From contig NZ_AUMO01000049.1 of assembly GCF_000430725.1 (NCBI RefSeq), forward strand, positions 1 through 64,000: a stretch of 64,000 nt of DNA. The letters run 5' to 3'. The DNA comes from Azohydromonas australica DSM 1124 (lineage in GTDB: Bacteria; Pseudomonadota; Gammaproteobacteria; Burkholderiales; Burkholderiaceae_C). The notes under the pieces are model-generated. The model made no database searches, was not told the DNA's origin, and saw nothing but the letters and a program-made list of their open reading frames with translations. Of the stretch, positions 33,276 through 44,802 are shown piece by piece. Numbering within the stretch: position 1 is the stretch's first letter; each line of letters opens with the position of its first letter. A program made the translations under genes and the position numbers.

Positions 33276-34247
33276 ATGACCGCATGGAACCGCCGCACCG
33301 CATTGATCGCCCTGGGATGGGCCGTTTGCTCGCTGGCCCAGGCCCAGGAATGGCCGACGAAACCCGTGACGGTCGTGGTGCCGTGGCCGCCGGGCGGCCC
33401 GTCGGATACCGTGGCCCGCCCGATGAGCAAGGGTTTGACCGATGCGCTGGGTAAATCCTTCGTCGTGGACAACCGCGGCGGCGCCGGCGGCAATATCGGC
33501 TCGGCCGCGGTCGCCAAGGGAGCGCCGGACGGCAGCATGCTGCTGATCACTTCCAGCGCGCCGATCGTGATCAACCAGCACGTCTACAAGAAAATGCCTT
33601 TCGAGGCACAAAAGGATTTGGCTCCGGTCACGAACCTGCTGCGCGTGCCGCTGGTGCTGGCCATCAATCCTTCCATTCCGGCCAAGAACCTGAAGGAACT
33701 GATCACCCATATCCAGGCCCAGGGCGGCAAATTCCAATATGCCTCCTCGGGCAACGGCACGCCGCAGCACATGACCGGCGAGCTGTTCAAGATGACCGCC
33801 AAGCTGGACATGACGCACGTGCCCTATAAAGGCTCGGCCACGGCCATCAACGACGTGCTGGCCGGCCATGCGCCCATGATGTTCGACAGCACGGTGGCGA
33901 TTCTTCCGCACATCAAGGCCGGCAAGTTGAAGGCCATTGCCGTGACCGGCGCCAAGCGCTCGGAACAATTGCCCGACGTGCCGACCTTCGCGGAAGCGGG
34001 GCTGCCCGGTGTCGAATCCTATGCGTGGTATGGCCTGCTCGCGCCCGGCAATACGCCCAAGGAACTGGTCGCCAAGATCAACGCCGAGGCCATCAAGGTC
34101 ATGAAGGGCCCGGAATACCAGCGCGTGTTGAAGGAAACGGGCTCTGAATTCGTCGGCGACACGCCGGAGAATTTCGCGGCCTTCATCAAGGCGGAATCGG
34201 AGAAATGGGGCAAGGTCGCGAAGGCGACGGGCGCGACGGTGGATTGA
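33276..34247 (+). CDS. Bug/TctC-family periplasmic receptor
   Basis: 323 residues starting MTAWNRRTALIALGWAVCSLAQAQ, a signal peptide, with AAGGAGACTGTC before the ATG. Family motifs are VTVVVPWPPGGPSDTVARP, VVDNRGGAGGNIGSAAVAKGAPDG and GTPQHMTGELFKMTAKLDMTHVPYKG. It is only a distant relative of the Bug protein at 5035. Its codons are somewhat richer in AAG/AAT than those of flanking genes. It probably binds a carboxylate and is controlled by the divergent two-component system. It converges on the hybrid kinase gene with a four-base gap. Confidence 0.92.
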   Translation: MTAWNRRTALIALGWAVCSLAQAQEWPTKPVTVVVPWPPGGPSDTVARPMSKGLTDALGKSFVVDNRGGAGGNIGSAAVAKGAPDGSMLLITSSAPIVINQHVYKKMPFEAQKDLAPVTNLLRVPLVLAINPSIPAKNLKELITHIQAQGGKFQYASSGNGTPQHMTGELFKMTAKLDMTHVPYKGSATAINDVLAGHAPMMFDSTVAILPHIKAGKLKAIAVTGAKRSEQLPDVPTFAEAGLPGVESYAWYGLLAPGNTPKELVAKINAEAIKVMKGPEYQRVLKETGSEFVGDTPENFAAFIKAESEKWGKVAKATGATVD

Positions 34248-34251
34248 TCTT

Positions 34252-37773
<3,522 letters not shown>

Positions 37774-37789
37774 GCTCCGGTCGCCGGCC

Positions 37790-39358
37790 TCAGCGGCCCG
37801 GCATCACGCGCCACGTGGTGGAGTACGGGTAGTTGGTGTTGGCGCAGGAGCCGCAGCGCCCGCACGAGGGCTGGCGCACGCCTTCCACCGCGCGGTTGTC
37901 GCGCCAGGCACGGCCCGGGTCCAGGCTGCGCGGCGCGCCCACCTTGTAAATGCTCTGCGCCTCGCGCTTGAAGCGTGGGCGGCCCTTCTCGTTGCCCGCG
38001 AAGGGGTCGGCCCCGCCCGCCTCCCACAGGCCGCCGTCATCGTTCGAACCCCACTTCAGCAACTTGCCCTGCACCTTGTAGAGCAGCGCTTCCAGCATGA
38101 TCCCGTTGTTGTTGGCGGTCTGCGTCTTGATCGGGCCGGCGCCGTTCTCGTACAAGCCCTCGAAGTAGCCTTTCTTCGGGTCGTAGGCCGTGGAGATGGC
38201 GTCAAAGAGCCGGTCGGTGTAGGGGGTCGGCCACAGCACCCACATGCCCAGCGCCGCTTTGAGCGAGACGGCCGCGGCGTCCGGCTTGAACTGGCCGGTG
38301 TCGGTGATGGTGTTCCAGGCGAAGCCGTCGGAGAAGACGGTGTCGTAGACGAAATACGGCGCCCGGTCGAGCTGGTGCTCGGTGCGTGCGGTCAGGATGC
38401 CGGTGGTGCGCCAGCGCCCCTCCTGCGCCAGGTACACCCGGTGGCCGAAGTCGGCCATCCAGCACTGCGAGTGGTAGCGGTCGTCGCTGCCGCGGTCCAG
38501 CGCCTGGTCCCAGTTGAGCTCCAGCGCGTCGAGCACGTAGCTCTCGGCCACCACGTAGTTGTGCTGGTTGGTGGTGCGCGGGTCGCGCGTGTCGTAGGGA
38601 ACGGCTTGGCCGTACACCGTTACCGTGTCAAAGGGCTCGGGCGCCAGCGCCTGCGAGGCGTCGAAGCCCCAGAGCTCGAAGCCTTTGGCGGCGTACTCTT
38701 CGTAGCCCAGGCGCCCTTCCTGCACGTACTGCACCTGCTTGTTGTTGTCGAGCATGGCGCCGTAGAGCGTGCCGCCCCAGTCGACCACCTTGCGGAAGTC
38801 CAGACGCAGCACGAAGCGGTCGATGATGTTCGCATGCTCCGGGCGCCGCTCCTTGATGATCCTGAGCCAGATGAGCAGCCGCCCCATGTCGATGGCCGAG
38901 AAGCCGATCTCGCCGGGCTTGTTGGTGTAATCCACCTTGACCGCGGTCTGGGTGTGATACACCTTGTTGGGCTGCTCGTTGCGGAACAGCTCCATCTTTT
39001 GCAGCGTGCCCATGAGCGCCGTGAAGCGCGCGTCGAAGCGGTTCTTGTCGATCAGCCCAAGCTCATGCGCCGCCAGCAGCCCCGCGATGTAGGAAGCGGT
39101 GTCCCACATCGTCGTCGAGGGGTAGTCCTGCACCGCGTTAACGAAGCCGGTCGCGGGCTGGTAATTGTTCTCGAAGTACGTCCAGGCGCGCCGGGCCATC
39201 TCCAGCTCGCGCTCGGTCAACGCTCCGTGGCGCGGCGCGGGCATGCTGGCCGGCGCGCTGGCGCAGTCGGTAAGCACGCTGGCGCAGCCCAGCAGCGAGG
39301 CCATGGCCACCGCAGCCAGCGCGGTGCGGCCCAGCCGGGCCATCAGGCGTCGTTTCAT
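37790..39358 (-). CDS. DUF3131 family lipoprotein
   Basis: 522 residues with a lipobox SLLGC (Cys25). The body matches DUF3131: YPSTTMWDTASYIAGLLAAHELG, IGFSAIDMGRLLIWLRI, EGRLGYEEYAAKGFELWG and APYFVYDTVFSDGFAWN. The family is of unknown function and may form a helical toroid like many glycan-active proteins. The C-terminus carries a Cys-x2-Cys-x2-Cys cluster (PSCGRCGSCAN) absent from its paralogue next door. It lies downstream of the GT2 gene in the same operon, so a role in processing or exporting the polymer outside the inner membrane is plausible. The two paralogues share roughly the same architecture but are anchored differently. Confidence 0.8.
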   Translation of the reverse strand: MKRRLMARLGRTALAAVAMASLLGCASVLTDCASAPASMPAPRHGALTERELEMARRAWTYFENNYQPATGFVNAVQDYPSTTMWDTASYIAGLLAAHELGLIDKNRFDARFTALMGTLQKMELFRNEQPNKVYHTQTAVKVDYTNKPGEIGFSAIDMGRLLIWLRIIKERRPEHANIIDRFVLRLDFRKVVDWGGTLYGAMLDNNKQVQYVQEGRLGYEEYAAKGFELWGFDASQALAPEPFDTVTVYGQAVPYDTRDPRTTNQHNYVVAESYVLDALELNWDQALDRGSDDRYHSQCWMADFGHRVYLAQEGRWRTTGILTARTEHQLDRAPYFVYDTVFSDGFAWNTITDTGQFKPDAAAVSLKAALGMWVLWPTPYTDRLFDAISTAYDPKKGYFEGLYENGAGPIKTQTANNNGIMLEALLYKVQGKLLKWGSNDDGGLWEAGGADPFAGNEKGRPRFKREAQSIYKVGAPRSLDPGRAWRDNRAVEGVRQPSCGRCGSCANTNYPYSTTWRVMPGR

Positions 39359-39401
39359 TATCTCTCCTTGAATGCCGGCGTCGGCTTCGCGTGGCGCGTC
39401 A

Positions 39402-40718
39402 TCAACGCACGCGCACCAGCGGGCCGCCCTGGATGTAGGCCAGGCTCTCCAGCACCACCGCGTTGGTGTTGGCCGTCAGCGCCTTGTTGGGCTGGCCCGT
39501 GCGCTCGTACTGGCCTGCATACCAGCCGCGCTGCGGCTCGTTGAGCGCGGCCACGCCGGCCACCAAGCGCCGGGTGTAGTCGTTGTCCACCAGTGCATAC
39601 CAGCCGAAGGCCGCCTTCACGCTGAGCGTGCGCAGTGCCGACAGGTCCTCGCCCTTGTCCGAGAGCGTGAACCAGTTGCGGCCGTTGGCGTGCACCGTGT
39701 TGTAGGCAAAGTAAGGCTTCTGGTCGAGGTGGTCCTCGGTCACGGCCGTGAGCTGCCCGGTCTTCTCGAAGCGCCGCTGCTGCGCCTGCAGCACCCGCCA
39801 GGCCAGCTCGCCGGAGTCGCGGTCCCAGCCCAGCTCCAGCCCGTCGAGAAGGTAGGGCTCGCTGAGCACGTAGTTGTGCGCGCCACTTTCTCCCACGGTA
39901 CGCCGGTCATGCCCCACTCGCACGCCGTCCACGTCCTGCCACGCCAGCTGCTGCGTGTAGCTGAACGCGCGCGGCGCGTGCAGGCCGACGAGGGCGAGGG
40001 TCTTGGCCGCGTACTGCTCGTAGCCAAGGCGCCCCTCCTGCACCAGCTCGACCCGGCCCTGCTGGTCCAGCCGCGCGCCCATGAATTCGCCCTCGGCGCG
40101 CAGCGCCGACAGGTCCCAATGGGCCACCAGAGCGCGCACCGCCTCGGTGTGCTGCGGGTACTGCCACACCAACACCTCCAGCGGCACCATCAGCCGTGCC
40201 ACGTCGATGGCGGACCAGCCGATGCCTCGCTCTGAGGGCTGGTTGGCGTAGTCCGTCATCTGCAGCGTGCTGGCGTTGTAGGCCTTGTTGGGCAGCTTGC
40301 CGTCGAACAGCGGCAGCTTGCGCAGCGACTCCAGCGCGCGCGCTATGCGCGCGTCGAACTCCCGCGCCTCGATCAGCTCCAGGCGCCGTGCCGAGATCAC
40401 GGCCAGAAGGTAGGAACCGGTGTCCCACATCGTGGCCGAGGGGTACTTCTCAACGGAGAAGGCCAGCCCGGTGGCGGGGTCCACGTTCGGGCCGAAGTAG
40501 GCCCAGGCGACCTGCGCCCACTGGCGCTCCTGCTCGGTGAGCGGACGGGGGCTGTTGCGCACCGCCTTCGCGTCGATCTGGCGCTCGGGCAGCTCGGCGG
40601 CCGCGGACAGCCGGCCGCTGTGCCGCTCCATCCAGATCACGGCGCCGAACGCCACCAGCAGGGCCAGGATCGTGATCAGGTAACTGCGCGCATGGACCAG
40701 GTTGCGTCTGAAACTCAA
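39402..40718 (-). CDS. DUF3131 family membrane-anchored protein
   Basis: 438 residues. A TTG at 40718, preceded by AAGGAG at six bases, is the best start. It gives MSFRRNLVHARSYLITILALLVAFGAVIW, an N-terminal anchor, which I quote only in part: RRNLVHARSYLITILALL. The body repeats the DUF3131 marks seen in the neighbouring lipoprotein: YPSATMWDTGSYLLAVISARR, GIGWSAIDVARLMVPLEVL, QEGRLGYEQYAAKTLAL and KPYFAYNTVHANGRNW. It is therefore periplasmic but tethered to the inner membrane, close to the synthase encoded just upstream (34-base gap). It lacks the C-terminal cysteine cluster of its paralogue. Function unknown. Confidence 0.78.
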   Translation of the reverse strand: MSFRRNLVHARSYLITILALLVAFGAVIWMERHSGRLSAAAELPERQIDAKAVRNSPRPLTEQERQWAQVAWAYFGPNVDPATGLAFSVEKYPSATMWDTGSYLLAVISARRLELIEAREFDARIARALESLRKLPLFDGKLPNKAYNASTLQMTDYANQPSERGIGWSAIDVARLMVPLEVLVWQYPQHTEAVRALVAHWDLSALRAEGEFMGARLDQQGRVELVQEGRLGYEQYAAKTLALVGLHAPRAFSYTQQLAWQDVDGVRVGHDRRTVGESGAHNYVLSEPYLLDGLELGWDRDSGELAWRVLQAQQRRFEKTGQLTAVTEDHLDQKPYFAYNTVHANGRNWFTLSDKGEDLSALRTLSVKAAFGWYALVDNDYTRRLVAGVAALNEPQRGWYAGQYERTGQPNKALTANTNAVVLESLAYIQGGPLVRVR

Positions 40719-40752
40719 CTCGTACTCCTTGTTCTGGTTGTGGTGAGAGACG

Positions 40753-42651
40753 TCAGAAACCGTGCACCGGCGCGCCGGGCTGCCGCCCGGAGGCAGCATC
40801 GTCGGGCTGCGTGGGCTCGTCCTCGGGCTTCCACAGCGCCGCGCGGATCATCGGCAGCATGGCAGCGATGTTGTAGAGGCTCCAGACCGAGATGACGATG
40901 AGCACCGGCAGCTCCTCGTCCGCACCGAAGGCGAACACGCGCAGCGCCGCCACGGCCAGGCCCAGCACGGTGAGCGCCACGATCGCGATCTGCGGCCACA
41001 CCATGTGCAGAAAGTTGCCCTCCTGCCGGTTCTTGGGCGTCACTGGGAACTTGATCTTCTCGCCCTTGAGCACTGTCCACAGCGCGCGCAGGTTGATCGA
41101 GAAGAACGACAGGTACGAGGCCTTGCCCTCCCACGCCGCCACGCCCCAGGTGCCGAACATGAACGCCACCTCGTTGAGGATCACGAAGGGCAGGAAGTGC
41201 AGGTAGAACTCCATCGAGTACGCGCGCAGCGGCGAGATGCCGGTGAACAGCGTGACGATGGGCGCCAGCAGGAACACCAGGTTCCACAGCCCGCCGAAGT
41301 AGGACCAGAAGGTGCTCAGGTACATCAGCCGCTGGCGCAGCGACATGCGGCCCTTGAACAGCGGGTTGTCGCGCAGCGCGATGTCCAGCGTGCCGCCGGC
41401 GTACTTGAAGCGCTGCGTGGCCCAGGCCAGCAGGTCCTGCGGCGAGAGCATCTTGGACTCGACCTGCGGGTGCAGTACCGACTTCCAGCGCTGGTCCGGG
41501 TCGTTGTGCAGCACGATGGAGGTGTAGATGTCCTCCGAGACGTGGAACTTGTAGGGCGTGAATTCCGTTTCGATCGCGAGCTGGCCGCGCACGGCGTCCT
41601 CGAAGTCGCGCTTGATGCCGGCGTCGCGGATGTCCTTCGAGAGCTTGCCCACCTGCTGCTCGACGGCCGTGCCGTAGGCGCGCAGCGCGGCCTGCATCAC
41701 CGCCTCGCGGCGGTGGATCGACGCGGCGCCGCAGCAGAAGGCAGCGTTGGCCGGGTTGCGCCGGCGCAGGATCACGTCGTAGAACATCTTGGGATCGTTG
41801 GCGAAAGGGTCACGCCCAATGGGCACCTCGCCCACGACGCGCTCCACCGCGCGCCCGATCCAGCGCCCGGGCGTGCCCATGTAGCGCGCCAGCCAGTCCG
41901 GCAGCGGCCGGCCCTGCGGGATGTCGTAGAACCACTGCGGCGTCTGCACCCAGGCCATGTGCGGGTCGCGGAAGTAGCCCAGCGTGTGCTCCAGGTAGGT
42001 CGGGAACAGCCGCGTGTCGGCATCGCAGATGACGATGAAGTCGCCGCTGGTCTGCTCCATCGCGTTGCGCAGATTGCCTGCCTTGAAGCCAGCGTTGTTG
42101 CTGCGCGTGATGTAGTTGACGCCTTCTTCCTCGGCCACCTGGCGCATCAGCGCGCGGCGCCCGTCATCGAGCACGTGGATGCACAGGTTGACGCCGTTCG
42201 GCCTGCGCAGCGCCTTGGCGTCGAGGATGGACAGCCGCACCAGTTCCTCGTCCTCGTTGTAGGTGGCGATGAACACGTCCACCGCCACCGGGCGGTCCTC
42301 GTCCAGTGGCTCGGCCAGGCAGTCGTTGATGCCCTGCGGCGGCGGCTGCAGTGCCGGGTCGCGCGTGCTCCAGAGGTTGATCGCGAACAGGATCAGGCCG
42401 ACGTAGGCCAGCGTCTCGGCCAGCACCAGCGGCAGCGCCAGCCACAACGCATCCGGGTTGAGCGAGCCGCTCCAGCGCCACCAGATGTAGCGGGCCCCGA
42501 AGGCCAGCGCCAGCACCACGAAGAACTGCCACAGCGACTCGATCAGCGGCGAGTACGGCAGCGGCGGCGGCGGGCGGCGGTCCTCGAAGGCCTCGAAGTA
42601 GAAGCGCTCTTTGCCGGGCTGGGGTTCTGCTTGTCGTTGTACAGTGCTCAA
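40753..42651 (-). CDS. Cellulose-synthase-like GT2 glycosyltransferase
   Basis: 632 residues. Two N-terminal helices (about 40-58 and 72-94) precede the catalytic domain; four or so helices follow near 425-600. The processive GT2 signature is D-D-D-QxxRW-like: VDVFIATYNEDEEL, LDDG (162-163), CDADTR (210-212), SEDIYTS (372-374) and QRFKYAGG (413-420). The last motif has Lys-Tyr where cellulose synthases have Arg-Trp. No PilZ domain is visible at the C-terminus. It should polymerise a beta-linked glycan from a UDP-sugar and thread it through the membrane. Its ATG overlaps the stop of the RsbW-like gene (ATGA). Confidence 0.88.
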   Translation of the reverse strand: MSTVQRQAEPQPGKERFYFEAFEDRRPPPPLPYSPLIESLWQFFVVLALAFGARYIWWRWSGSLNPDALWLALPLVLAETLAYVGLILFAINLWSTRDPALQPPPQGINDCLAEPLDEDRPVAVDVFIATYNEDEELVRLSILDAKALRRPNGVNLCIHVLDDGRRALMRQVAEEEGVNYITRSNNAGFKAGNLRNAMEQTSGDFIVICDADTRLFPTYLEHTLGYFRDPHMAWVQTPQWFYDIPQGRPLPDWLARYMGTPGRWIGRAVERVVGEVPIGRDPFANDPKMFYDVILRRRNPANAAFCCGAASIHRREAVMQAALRAYGTAVEQQVGKLSKDIRDAGIKRDFEDAVRGQLAIETEFTPYKFHVSEDIYTSIVLHNDPDQRWKSVLHPQVESKMLSPQDLLAWATQRFKYAGGTLDIALRDNPLFKGRMSLRQRLMYLSTFWSYFGGLWNLVFLLAPIVTLFTGISPLRAYSMEFYLHFLPFVILNEVAFMFGTWGVAAWEGKASYLSFFSINLRALWTVLKGEKIKFPVTPKNRQEGNFLHMVWPQIAIVALTVLGLAVAALRVFAFGADEELPVLIVISVWSLYNIAAMLPMIRAALWKPEDEPTQPDDAASGRQPGAPVHGF

Positions 42652-43154
42652 GGTCTGGCCTCGTCGTCATGCGGCGGGATAAACTTGGTCAGCACCAGCA
42701 GGTTGCCCCGCGGGCCGGCACGGTAGTCCACCCGGTCGAAAGACGCCCGCAGCAGGGCAAGGCCCATGCCGCCTTCGGGCAGGGTGTCGAGCGCCAGCGG
42801 GTCGAAATCGAAGGGATCGTCGGCGCCGGGCTGCAGCGCCGCATCGGGAATGGGATGGCCGTGGTCGAACAGGCGCAGACACCAGCAGCCGGGCTGCTCG
42901 GTCCACACCAGTTGCACGCTCGCATCCGGCGCGTCCGGCTCATAGCCGTGGCGCGCTATATTGGACAACGCCTCGGCCAGGCCCAGGTCGATCTGCGCGG
43001 CCACAGCCTCGTTGCCGCGCTGCGCCGCCAGTGCCGCCACTTCGGTGCACACCCGCGACACCTCCTCCAGCCGCGCCGCGATCTCGGCACGGTAGAGCAC
43101 GCTCGCGCCGTCCGGCGCTTCGGCGTTCGTCGGGTCCTGCGGCAAGGGATTCAT
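42648..43154 (-). CDS. RsbW-like serine kinase / anti-sigma-type ATPase
   Basis: 168 residues starting MNPLPQDPTNAEAPDG. It is a GHKL ATPase of the HATPase_c_2 type: N-box DLGLAEALSNIARHGYEP, a central DHGHPIP loop and the G-box LPEGGMGLALLRASFDRVDY. Such kinases phosphorylate a STAS antagonist and hold a target protein until the antagonist is dephosphorylated. The STAS and PP2C partners are the next two genes upstream. It overlaps the GT2 start by four bases. No sigma factor gene is present, so the target may be the synthase complex itself or a distant regulator. Confidence 0.85.
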   Translation of the reverse strand: MNPLPQDPTNAEAPDGASVLYRAEIAARLEEVSRVCTEVAALAAQRGNEAVAAQIDLGLAEALSNIARHGYEPDAPDASVQLVWTEQPGCWCLRLFDHGHPIPDAALQPGADDPFDFDPLALDTLPEGGMGLALLRASFDRVDYRAGPRGNLLVLTKFIPPHDDEARP

Positions 43155-43183
43155 TGCCGGCTCAACCTGCGCATGCACCGGGC

Positions 43184-43516
43184 TCAGGCCGCGAGGGCCG
43201 CGTCCACGGAGTCGTGCATCGGGAACACGCGGTCCAGCCGCGTGAGCTTGAACACGCTCTGCACAGCGGCACTGGCGCCCGCGACGGCGATGCCGCCGCG
43301 CCCGCCCATGCTCTTGAGCACGGACACCAGCACGCCCAGCCCGCTGGAGTCGATCATCTTCACGGCCTGCAGGTCCAGCACGAGGCGGGCGGTGGGCGTG
43401 TCCTTGAGCACATCGAGCAGCGCGGTGCGGAAAGCGGCGGCCTGCGCCGCGTCCAGGCGCGGCGCCTGCACCGTGGCGACCAAGGCCTGCTCGCGCTGCT
43501 GAACATCGATCTTCAT
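43184..43516 (-). CDS. STAS-domain anti-sigma factor antagonist
   Basis: 110 residues starting MKIDVQQREQALVATVQ. The phospho-acceptor motif of SpoIIAA/RsbV proteins is clear: VKMIDSSGLGVLVSVLK. The single domain has the usual length. It sits between the PP2C phosphatase and the kinase in one operon. Dephospho-STAS would bind the RsbW-like kinase and free its target. An ATG 15 bases upstream exists; the chosen start gives the common family N-terminus. Confidence 0.9.
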   Translation of the reverse strand: MKIDVQQREQALVATVQAPRLDAAQAAAFRTALLDVLKDTPTARLVLDLQAVKMIDSSGLGVLVSVLKSMGGRGGIAVAGASAAVQSVFKLTRLDRVFPMHDSVDAALAA

Positions 43517-43527
43517 GTTGTGGTTCC

Positions 43528-44802
43528 TCATGCAACCGCCGGCGTCGCGCCGGCGCTACCGACATGCTCGATCACCAGCATCGAGATGTCGTCCTGGAAG
43601 TCGGCCGGCTCTCCATGGCCGGACCAGTGGCGTATTTCGCCTTCGAAGGCGCGCACCATGTCGGTCGCCGTCAGCGAGGCTGTGCGGGACAGGAAAGCCA
43701 TGAGCCTCTCCAGCCCATAGTGCTCGCCCTGCGAGTTCGCGCACTCGGTCACGCCATCGGTGTAGCAGCACAGCCGCGCACCCGGCGGCAGCGTCAGCTC
43801 GATGTCGGCATAGGTGGCGGACTCGAACATGCCCACCGGCAAGTCGCCGTCCTCCACCGCGTGTACCTGGCCGTCCGGGTGCACCACCACCGGTAGCGTG
43901 TGGCCGGCGCGCACCAGCCGCACGCGGCCGCTGTGCTGGTCCAGCAGCCCGAAGATGCAGGTCAGGTAGCTGGTGCCGATGCCCGCCTCCAGCAGCCGCG
44001 CGTTGAGCATCTGCACCACGGCGGAGGGCGAAGACTCCGGAGAGCCCGGCGGCGCGGCGCGCGCGCCCTGCACGATGCCGCCGGAGAACTGCGGGCTGAG
44101 CATCTGCGTCACGATCATGGCGACCATCGCCGAGGCCACGCCATGGCCGGCGACGTCGAAGTTGTAGAACGCCAGGTGCCGCGCGTCGAAGCGGAAGCAG
44201 TTGAGCGCGTCACCCGAGACGAAGCGCGAGGGCAGGAACAGCCACGCGAAGCGCGTGCGCGCATCGTCGAAGCTCTCCTGCGGCAGCAGGCTCTTCTGGA
44301 AGGCACCGGCAGCGTCCACGTCGCGCTGGATCTGCTGGTAGGCCACCTGCAGCTCGCGGTTGCGCGCCTCCAGCCCCGCCTGCAGCGACAGCAGCCGCTG
44401 CCCGGTGCGCAGCCGCACCGCCAACTCGTCGAAGTCGACCGGCTTGCGCAGGAAGTCGTCGGCGCCCGCGGCCAGGCCTTCGATCATGTCCTCGCGTTTG
44501 TCGCGCGAGGACATGAGGATGAAGTAGACGTAGCGCGCCCCGGTCCGGGCACGCAGGGCGCGGCACAGCGCCACGCCGTCCATACCCTGCATGATCCAGT
44601 CGCTCACGACCAGATCGACCTCCTCGCGGTCAATGCGCGCCAGCGCCTCCTCGCCGCTGGCGGCCTCCACCACCTGGTGGCCCAGCTTCGTGAGGGCGCG
44701 GTGCACCACGAGGCGCTGCATGGCCTGGTCGTCGACCACCATCACGCGCAAGGCGTTGTCGCGCCGCGGCGCGGAAGCAAGGCTCAAAGATCGATGTTCC
44801 AC
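43528..44802 (-). CDS. Response regulator with C-terminal PP2C (SpoIIE/RsbU-like) phosphatase
   Basis: About 424 residues. The N-terminal receiver shows RVMVVDDQAMQRLVV and the phospho-acceptor in LVVSDWIMQGMDG. A short coiled-coil linker (LEARNRELQVAYQQIQRDV) leads to a PP2C/SpoIIE domain: SRFVSGDALNCF, FYNFDVAGHGVASAM, CCYTDGVTEC and DFQDDISMLVIEH. Such proteins dephosphorylate STAS antagonists when their receiver is phosphorylated. The start is uncertain: GTG at 44802, or TTG at 44787 overlapping the upstream stop. It forms a complete partner-switch set with the two following genes. Confidence 0.9.
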   Translation of the reverse strand: MEHRSLSLASAPRRDNALRVMVVDDQAMQRLVVHRALTKLGHQVVEAASGEEALARIDREEVDLVVSDWIMQGMDGVALCRALRARTGARYVYFILMSSRDKREDMIEGLAAGADDFLRKPVDFDELAVRLRTGQRLLSLQAGLEARNRELQVAYQQIQRDVDAAGAFQKSLLPQESFDDARTRFAWLFLPSRFVSGDALNCFRFDARHLAFYNFDVAGHGVASAMVAMIVTQMLSPQFSGGIVQGARAAPPGSPESSPSAVVQMLNARLLEAGIGTSYLTCIFGLLDQHSGRVRLVRAGHTLPVVVHPDGQVHAVEDGDLPVGMFESATYADIELTLPPGARLCCYTDGVTECANSQGEHYGLERLMAFLSRTASLTATDMVRAFEGEIRHWSGHGEPADFQDDISMLVIEHVGSAGATPAVA

